Positions 17,014-22,435 of a DNA stretch of 22,435 nucleotides are shown piece by piece. The DNA is from an uncultured Prevotella sp. (GTDB lineage Bacteria; Bacteroidota; Bacteroidia; Bacteroidales; Bacteroidaceae), in assembly GCA_934230685.1 (NCBI GenBank), contig CAKQFF010000016.1, positions 1 to 22,435 of the forward strand, in the 5' to 3' direction. Both the position numbers and the translations under genes were made by a program. Each line of letters starts with the position of its first letter. The first letter of the stretch is position 1. Under the pieces are notes generated by a model. It was given only the letters and a program-made list of their open reading frames with translations, was not told the DNA's origin and did not search any database.

Positions 17014-17090
17014 TACCTATTTTTAGGTAAAAGCCTTAATCAAACCACAAAAACCTAACACAAAGACAAACGTGATTGAACTTTTATGGG

Positions 17091-17098
17091 TAACTTTG
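17091..17098 (+). promoter_or_regulatory. -7 element of the ccsA-type gene promoter
   Basis: TAACTTTG matches TAnnTTTG exactly, about 60 bp before the ATG at 17158. No TTTG is present at the expected -33 position. Confidence 0.55.
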
Positions 17099-17157
17099 CA
17101 TTATCAGATAAAAGATCTCTTATACAAGACACATTATTTATATAATATACACACGTT

Positions 17158-19461
17158 ATGTTGAAATCAATAAAGAAGCTATTATTCGTCTTCTATGCTC
17201 TCATCGTTGTTGTAATGGGAGCAGCCACAGTCATCGAGAAGTATAATACCACTGATTTCGTGGCAGCCAACATCTATGGCTCGTGGTGGTTCTCGCTCTT
17301 GTGGGCTGTGCTTGCAGCTTTAGCAATAATCTATTTCGTCAAGAACATCACCAAGTCGTTTACTGGCGTTGCTCTTCACCTCTCGTTCATTGTGATTCTT
17401 GCCGGTGCCTTCATCACTCATGTCAGTAGCGAGCGAGGCATGATACACATGCGCAAGGGAGTGTTCACCAATCAGTACACAGTCTACGACCGCGACATGA
17501 ATCCCCGCAATGCCACATTGCCGTTCAGTATACGTCTCGACAGCTTTGATGTGAAGTATCATTCGGGCACGGATGCTGCCCAGGACTATGTGTCGCTGTT
17601 TACCATCGACAAGGACGGCACGCAAACCAAGGGCGAGGTGTCAATGAACAATATCTATAATTACGGAAACATGCGTCTCTATCAGGCGTCCTACGACAAA
17701 GACATGTTTGGCTCGACGCTCTCCACCAATTCCGATCCTATAGGCATTCCCGTCACCTACACTGGTTATGCCCTTCTTTTCCTCTCTCTGATAGGTATGC
17801 TCTTCGATCCTCGCGGAGCCTACAGACAGCTGTTGCGCAGTCCTTTACTCAAGAAGGGAGCGTTGCTCATAGCCATGCTGTTCTCTATATGTGGCTTTAA
17901 TGCCACAGGAGCCTATGCCGCCGACGAGTCAGAGAATCTGAAGGCTCATTACCTGCCTGAAGAGACAGCCGCCAGCTTTGGCGAACTCAATATCCTCTAC
18001 AACGGCCGCATCTGTCCTATGCAGACATTTGCCATCGACTTCACAAGAAAGCTATATGGCGAAAAGTCGTACAAGGGTCTCACTGCCGAACAGGTGCTCA
18101 CGGGTTGGATATTCTGGGGCGAGGAATGGATGGACGAGCCAATGCTCCTTATGAAGAGTGGCGAGATGAAGGAGACGCTGCAACTGCCCAATTACGTTTC
18201 TGCCAACACCTTTTTCAATAACGACATGGGTGGCTACACCATTGGCCCGTATGTAAAGGAGTATTACGAGGGCAACCACGACAAGTTCCACACTCAGGTG
18301 GTGTCTGTCGATGACAAGATACAGCTGCTCATGGATCTGCGCCGCGGACTCCTTCTTAAGATTTTTCCCTACACCATAAACGGCAAGGTGACATGGCTTG
18401 CTCCTACCGAGGACATGCCAAAGTCGATGGACTTCAAGCACCAGCAGTTCATACAGACAGTCTTCACTCTGCTCTTCGACTATGCTGAGGCAAAGAACTA
18501 CAAGCAGATGAACGAGATTGTGGAAAAGATGCAGAAGTATCAGGTAAAGAATGGTGGCTCGTCGCTTCCTACCCAGAAGCAGGTGGAGGCAGAGCGCACG
18601 TACAACAAGATACCGTTTGCAACCATACTCTTTATGGTGTGCCTTACAATGGGATTCGTCACCTTCCTCTACACCGTCTCGCGTCTTTGCCGTGAGTGTC
18701 GCCTGGAGAACAATAATGATGTGAGGGCAGGCAAGCGGTCGTTCACCGACACAGCCGTGACATTGACCTCGCGTTCAGTGATGCTTCTTGCCTTTGCTGC
18801 CCTAAGCTATTGCGAGTATCTGCGCTGGACAATCAGTGGCACTTTGCCTATGGCAAACGGTTATGAGACCATGCTCTTCGTTGCATGGGTGGTGTTGCTT
18901 GTGTCGTTCATGATGAGTTTCAAGTTCCGCATACTGATAACATGCGGTTTCCTCATGTCGGGCTTCTTCCTTCTTGTGAGCCATATTGGCCAGATGGATC
19001 CGCAGATAAGCCATGTGATGCCAGTGCTCAACTCCCCCTTGTTGAGCGTTCATGTGTCGATAATAATGATAGGCTTCGCTCTGCTGTCGCTTACGTTCGT
19101 CAGTGGCATTACAGCCATCATTGTGCGTTGTGTAAACCGTAATGCCCAAGCCCTGATGCTCGCCCTGCAGCAGCTCTCGTTGCTTTTCCTCTATCCTGCC
19201 ATGGCAGCACTCGGCATAGGTATCTTTGTGGGAGCTATATGGGCTAACGTGTCATGGGGACAGTATTGGGGATGGGACCCCAAGGAAGTATGGGCACTGA
19301 TAACATTCATGGTATATGCGGCAGCCCTGCATCCCAAGACACTCCCAGCCTTGCGTCGTCCCACCACCTATCATGTGTTCATGGTGCTCGCCTTCCTCAC
19401 AATCATCATGACCTATTTTGGTGTGAACTATTTCCTCGGGGGAATGCACAGTTATGCTTGA
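17158..19461 (+). CDS. ccsA: Cytochrome c biogenesis protein, ResB-like/CcsA fusion (system II)
   Basis: A 767-residue polytopic inner-membrane protein of the system II cytochrome c synthase type, which moves heme to the periplasm and attaches it to apocytochromes. The N-terminal half has ResB-like features: membrane helices (about 8-28, 40-62, 70-90) and a periplasmic domain, then helices near 203-220 and 235-255 and a second periplasmic region (about 260-490). The C-terminal half is CcsA: six or more helices, a conserved histidine in SPLLSVHVS before the heme-binding tryptophan-rich WWD motif WGQYWGWDPKEVW (700-712), and H764 in GGMHSYA. In Bacteroidales this fusion usually serves the NrfHA nitrite reductase or other c-type cytochromes; no cytochrome gene is in the window. 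It is transcribed alone. Confidence 0.9.
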   Translation: MLKSIKKLLFVFYALIVVVMGAATVIEKYNTTDFVAANIYGSWWFSLLWAVLAALAIIYFVKNITKSFTGVALHLSFIVILAGAFITHVSSERGMIHMRKGVFTNQYTVYDRDMNPRNATLPFSIRLDSFDVKYHSGTDAAQDYVSLFTIDKDGTQTKGEVSMNNIYNYGNMRLYQASYDKDMFGSTLSTNSDPIGIPVTYTGYALLFLSLIGMLFDPRGAYRQLLRSPLLKKGALLIAMLFSICGFNATGAYAADESENLKAHYLPEETAASFGELNILYNGRICPMQTFAIDFTRKLYGEKSYKGLTAEQVLTGWIFWGEEWMDEPMLLMKSGEMKETLQLPNYVSANTFFNNDMGGYTIGPYVKEYYEGNHDKFHTQVVSVDDKIQLLMDLRRGLLLKIFPYTINGKVTWLAPTEDMPKSMDFKHQQFIQTVFTLLFDYAEAKNYKQMNEIVEKMQKYQVKNGGSSLPTQKQVEAERTYNKIPFATILFMVCLTMGFVTFLYTVSRLCRECRLENNNDVRAGKRSFTDTAVTLTSRSVMLLAFAALSYCEYLRWTISGTLPMANGYETMLFVAWVVLLVSFMMSFKFRILITCGFLMSGFFLLVSHIGQMDPQISHVMPVLNSPLLSVHVSIIMIGFALLSLTFVSGITAIIVRCVNRNAQALMLALQQLSLLFLYPAMAALGIGIFVGAIWANVSWGQYWGWDPKEVWALITFMVYAAALHPKTLPALRRPTTYHVFMVLAFLTIIMTYFGVNYFLGGMHSYA

Positions 19462-19487
19462 TAAGAATGTTTTTATAGTATATATAT

Positions 19488-19561
19488 ATTACTTGGCAAA
19501 GTAATACGTATTAAATGCCCAAGTAATATATATTAAAAGTGCAAGTAATATAGTATTACTT
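19488..19561. repeat. AAGTAAT iteron-like array with 22-bp period
   Basis: The heptamer AAGTAAT occurs in direct orientation at 19499-19505, 19521-19527 and 19543-19549, exactly 22 bp apart, as part of a degenerate 22-bp tandem unit, and in inverted orientation (ATTACTT) at 19488-19494 and 19555-19561. The outer inverted copies make hairpins with the neighbouring direct copies. It lies between the 3' ends of two convergent genes. Confidence 0.75.
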
Positions 19562-19596
19562 TGAGACGCTAATTTGCCTCTAAAAAATAAATAAAA

Positions 19597-19638
19597 AACT
19601 GGAGATTACAGCTTCTTTGCCGTAATCTCCAGTTTTTT
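19597..19638. terminator. Bidirectional intrinsic terminator
   Basis: AACTGGAGATTAC (19597-19609) and GTAATCTCCAGTT (19622-19634) form a perfect 13-bp stem with a 12-base loop, followed by TTTTTT on the plus strand and by a T-rich run (complement of AAAAAATAAATAAAA) on the minus strand. It serves both the cytochrome biogenesis gene and the convergent secreted-protein gene. Confidence 0.9.
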
Positions 19639-19672
19639 ATATTATAATATCGTTAAAGTCCTGATATGTGGA

Positions 19673-21811
19673 TTAGTAAGTGAGCTTAACGCTCTGCTTG
19701 CCAACCTTCACAACATAAGAACCATGACCTGCAGCAGGGATGCTTACTACAGATGCGCAGCTATTGTCGGCTGCCACAACTGCTCCGTCCATAGTGTAAA
19801 CATATACAGGAGCGTTCTTAGGATTGTTCACTACGATGTTGCCACCCTCAAGACGTACTGTAGCACCAGAAAGGCTAACGTTGGTGCCTGCGATTGAAGC
19901 AGGAACGTCGGCAACGCCTACTGACTGCAACGGTGAGAATGAGCTTTCTACGAATGAAGCACTTGAGAACTGGTCGCCAGCGCTACCCAAACGTACCGAC
20001 TGTGCCTGATGGAACACCTCAGCCTTGTCGGCCTTTGCAGGAACTGTGATGTCAAGGCTTGTTGACTTGGCGTCTTCCTTTGGAGCTACCCACCAATCAT
20101 AGTGGAACGGATCGTAAAGATATTCGCCAGCCTTATAGTTCTGGCTGATCTTAACGTTGGCAAGATAGAGGTTGCCAGGAGCATATACGCCATAGATACC
20201 TACGATAGAGCGGTTGGTACCGGTAGAGAACTCGCATGAGTAGTCCTTCCACTCGCCGTCGATCTTGTGGTCGCCAGCATAGATAAGCTCCGACTGTACA
20301 TAGTCCTTAGTATCTTCGCTGTAGTTGAAGAGGGCCACACCACACTGAGGATAAGCCTCATAGTATTCCAAATACTCAGCACAAGCCTTCAAGTCAACCT
20401 TAAACTTACCATTGTCCTTAGAGAGGTCCATTTCTGGAGAGATAAGTCCAGCGTCGCTCTTAGCCTCTGTTGTCCAGAAAGCGTCGATAGTGAGCGCGTC
20501 CTCATAGATAGCATAGTGCTTAACCTGCCATCCTGCCTGTCCTGCCTCGTCTACAAGAACACCGCGGTCGTAGGTGTGAGAATCAGGATTGTCAACAGAG
20601 AACTCGATTACATTTTCCGGATCGCGGTAGGGCAGACCCTGAAGGTTAAGGCTTGTCACAGTGAACTCACCATCCTTTTCAGCCACGCGCTTGTAGCTGC
20701 TCATATAGTTGTAGCGCTCAGCACCGTTCACGTTGTTCCACTCGGCAGTATACTTGCCCTCGTTCATCTCCTTCGAAACCTTAACGAAAGGATAGGCAAC
20801 GTCCTTAATCTCTATTGCGCTTGAAGGGATAGACACGTGTCCGTCCTTCATAGAGCTAACTGTATAGTAGTAGATATCGCCCGAAACAGCATTGTCTACG
20901 GTGAAGGTAGTGTCGGTAACCTCTTTGTTCTTAACAGCATACTTGGTAGGCTCACCGTCGCTGTCGAGCTCGTATACGTTGAGCACGTAACCCTCGGCAC
21001 CGTCTACCTTGCCCCATCTAAGGTTGAACTTGGCAGTGTTGTCGTCGACGCCAGCATAGTCGCTGTGCTTGTATGTGGTAGGAGTAGCAGCATACTGCTC
21101 GACCTGGAACACCTTGACATCGTCGATGATTACTGGAAGATCCATGGTTACAATGTTAAACATTGTAGACGGACCGCAGTTGTAGAACATATATGTGAGA
21201 GTCTGCCATTCGGGAGTGATTTCTGGAAGCAACACGTTGCCAAGGAAATCCCATGTAGGACCCATGTGTCTTGTCTCGGCAGCTTCAAGTACTACCATTT
21301 CTGCATCGTCCTCGAAAATAGAGGGACGGCGAATCTTAAACTGTATGAAACCGATACCAGTATTTGCTGTAAGGTCGAGAAGCGGAGTGGTAAGGCGGCC
21401 TTGCTGTGATTTGCCATCAGTATCAAGGTAGATGGCACCTCCGGCAGGAAAAGCATTTGATGAGCCCCATCCTGGAGTCTGTGTGTATTTGTCGTACAAG
21501 TTGATCCACACGTTGTCCTCAGGCTCAAAGTTCATGTCGACATCGTAGTCTGGTTCTTCTTCAGAGCCGGTGTTCATCTTCGAGAAGTCCTCCGACACAA
21601 TCACCACTTCTTTTCCATAATCGGTAGGGTTGGCAACACGCTTGAGTCCAAAAGGTGTCTGTGCATTCTTGCACACAGGTTTCATAGAGGCTGTTACGGC
21701 AGCATTAGACTTGGGTGCTTTCACAAGACGACCACTAAGTTGGGCACTTGCAGGAGTGAGCATTAAGACACACATACCAGCAAATGCGATACGTTTAGTA
21801 AAATTTGTCAT
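19673..21811 (-). CDS. Secreted multidomain surface protein with FN3-like modules and probable type IX sorting tail (712 aa)
   Basis: The product begins with a signal peptide (about 1-23, ending LTPASA before Q24). It then has a beta-rich jelly-roll-like domain (about 65-235, with VSEDFSKM and the 'choice-of-anchor'-like FIQFKIRRPS and PVIIDDVKVFQ), an FN3-like module (about 250-340, NLRWGKVDGAEGYVLNVYE) and a second (about 345-440, TAEWNNVNGAERY), another jelly roll (about 440-560), and a final domain of about 70 residues with the pattern of a type A type IX secretion sorting signal (VYVYTMDGAVV ... GSYVVKVGKQSVKLTY). No catalytic motif is visible; a role in adhesion or glycan or protein binding at the surface is plausible but unproven. 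It is monocistronic. Confidence 0.8.
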   Translation of the reverse strand: MTNFTKRIAFAGMCVLMLTPASAQLSGRLVKAPKSNAAVTASMKPVCKNAQTPFGLKRVANPTDYGKEVVIVSEDFSKMNTGSEEEPDYDVDMNFEPEDNVWINLYDKYTQTPGWGSSNAFPAGGAIYLDTDGKSQQGRLTTPLLDLTANTGIGFIQFKIRRPSIFEDDAEMVVLEAAETRHMGPTWDFLGNVLLPEITPEWQTLTYMFYNCGPSTMFNIVTMDLPVIIDDVKVFQVEQYAATPTTYKHSDYAGVDDNTAKFNLRWGKVDGAEGYVLNVYELDSDGEPTKYAVKNKEVTDTTFTVDNAVSGDIYYYTVSSMKDGHVSIPSSAIEIKDVAYPFVKVSKEMNEGKYTAEWNNVNGAERYNYMSSYKRVAEKDGEFTVTSLNLQGLPYRDPENVIEFSVDNPDSHTYDRGVLVDEAGQAGWQVKHYAIYEDALTIDAFWTTEAKSDAGLISPEMDLSKDNGKFKVDLKACAEYLEYYEAYPQCGVALFNYSEDTKDYVQSELIYAGDHKIDGEWKDYSCEFSTGTNRSIVGIYGVYAPGNLYLANVKISQNYKAGEYLYDPFHYDWWVAPKEDAKSTSLDITVPAKADKAEVFHQAQSVRLGSAGDQFSSASFVESSFSPLQSVGVADVPASIAGTNVSLSGATVRLEGGNIVVNNPKNAPVYVYTMDGAVVAADNSCASVVSIPAAGHGSYVVKVGKQSVKLTY

Positions 21812-21843
21812 ACACGTATAGTTTTATTGGGTTAAATATGTCG

Positions 21844-21875
21844 CAAATATACAAGTAATTTGTTAATCTAAGAAA
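21844..21875 (-). promoter_or_regulatory. Promoter of the 712-aa secreted protein gene
   Basis: Read on the minus strand, TATATTTG (21851-21844) is a perfect TAnnTTTG -7 element, 33 bp before the ATG at 21811. The -33 position has TTTC (21875-21872) with a 20-bp spacer, one base from TTTG. Confidence 0.6.
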
Positions 21876-22379
21876 TATTTTTCGAAATATTTTTGACAAA
21901 ACGTAAAAATAAATAGTTTTTGTTAGCATAAGTGGACATATTTGTTAGTGAATATAACAAAAAGCAAATTGTTGTAGAGCCACCACATTATTATATAAGG
22001 CATGCGGTGGTTTTCATTCACCCATATCACTTTGTTTGCCTCAATTTGTATCTAATTCTTTCTATGGGGAAATATTTATCGTTTTATGGTTGTTTCTCGC
22101 ACAAAAGCAATGCCTTTGTAATGTCATTAATTCTTCGTTCATTCTTCGATCATCCTCCGTAGTGAACTCGATCTGCCTCCGTAGTGAACTCGATCTGCCT
22201 CCGTTAACGGAACGAAGGATAAGTGGAGGAATAACGAAGGGTAATCGAAGAACGAACGAGAAGCTATCGAGAACCTAACGAAGAGGCGTGAATCTTGTTG
22301 TTTTTATACCCGAAGGATAATGTGGCTCATATAAAATTCGAGTTGGGTATACAATAAAAGGAGGGTGTGTCAAAACTCC
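21876..22379. other. Gene-free stretch with repeats
   Basis: No convincing reading frame. It contains an imperfect hairpin CCACCACAT/ATGCGGTGG (21980-22010) followed by TTTT, the tandem and inverted repeat cluster at 22131-22263, and a 7-bp inverted repeat TATACCC/GGGTATA (22305-22351). The hairpin at 21980-22010 could be a weak plus-strand terminator but no plus-strand gene precedes it. Confidence 0.5.
22131..22263. repeat. Tandem 22-bp repeat inside a degenerate inverted repeat
   Basis: CCTCCGTAGTGAACTCGATCTG occurs twice in tandem (22154-22175 and 22176-22197) and begins a third time (22198-22204) before diverging into the perfect 12-bp palindrome TCCGTTAACGGA (22200-22211). The flanks 22131-22150 and 22244-22263 are inverted copies of each other at 16 of 20 bases, made of TTCTTCGTTC-like units. 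Further degenerate ACGAAGG units follow. Confidence 0.8.
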
Positions 22380-22390
22380 CTTATTCTAAA

Positions 22391-22429
22391 AAAATCACAA
22401 AGCCCTGACTTTCACAAGCCAGGGCTTTG
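22391..22429 (-). terminator. Intrinsic terminator for a minus-strand gene beyond the right edge
   Basis: CAAAGCCCTG (22398-22407) and CAGGGCTTTG (22420-22429) form a perfect 10-bp GC-rich stem with a 12-base loop. The T-run lies on the minus strand (TGATTTTTTTAG), so it should end a transcript entering from the right, whose gene is outside the window. Confidence 0.8.
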
Positions 22430-22435
22430 CTATGT

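Noticed and set aside
19499..19564. CRISPR-like array
   Set aside because: Units are directly tandem at 22 bp without unique spacers, and no cas genes are present.
22154..22204. CRISPR-like array
   Set aside because: The 22-bp units abut without spacers and number only two plus a fragment.

Overview
The window looks like chromosomal DNA of an anaerobic Bacteroidales bacterium, most likely Prevotellaceae (Prevotella/Segatella-like). Supporting signs are Bacteroidota-type promoters (TTTG, about 19-20 bp, TAnnTTTG) in front of several genes, few Shine-Dalgarno sequences, an O/P-type porin, a large secreted GH2 beta-galactosidase, a cell-surface protein with a probable type IX sorting tail, the oxygen-sensitive tyrosine lyase ThiH for thiazole synthesis, and AT-rich repeat filler between genes. 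No species can be fixed from the sequence alone.

Layout. 1-77 holds the 5' end of a minus-strand gene, probably recJ. 78-621 has no convincing gene. 622-2166 (minus) is a two-gene operon of unknown function with a perfect-consensus promoter. Divergent from it is rlmD (2400-3818, plus), then a repeat mosaic that fills the gap to an outer-membrane porin (4010-5134), then a small membrane protein (5286-5513). Two strong hairpin terminators (5547-5645) separate these from the convergent beta-galactosidase (5649-9722, minus), which has a textbook promoter and a pair of 13-bp direct repeats upstream. A Fic-domain protein and a stand-alone ABC ATPase form a minus-strand operon (9881-11774). Divergent from Fic is a TPP riboswitch followed by thiS-thiG-thiC-thiF-thiH (12153-16900, plus). 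Next come a ResB/CcsA-type cytochrome c maturation protein (17158-19461, plus) and, convergent with it across a bidirectional terminator, a 712-residue secreted multidomain protein (19673-21811, minus). The last 620 bases have no gene but contain tandem and inverted repeats and, at the right edge, a minus-strand terminator for something outside the window.

How the genes work together. The clearest unit is the thiazole/HMP branch of thiamine synthesis: ThiC makes HMP-P; ThiF adenylates ThiS; ThiH makes dehydroglycine from tyrosine; ThiG forms the thiazole ring; the whole set sits behind a TPP-sensing leader. thiE and thiD, needed to join the two halves, are not in the window. The other genes are mostly independent transcription units. 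I found no CRISPR array, tRNA, rRNA, phage module or recognisable defence island. The most unusual items are the ThiF lacking its zinc and catalytic cysteines, the Fic/ABC pair with a long palindrome upstream, the beta-galactosidase control region, and several structured intergenic repeats.
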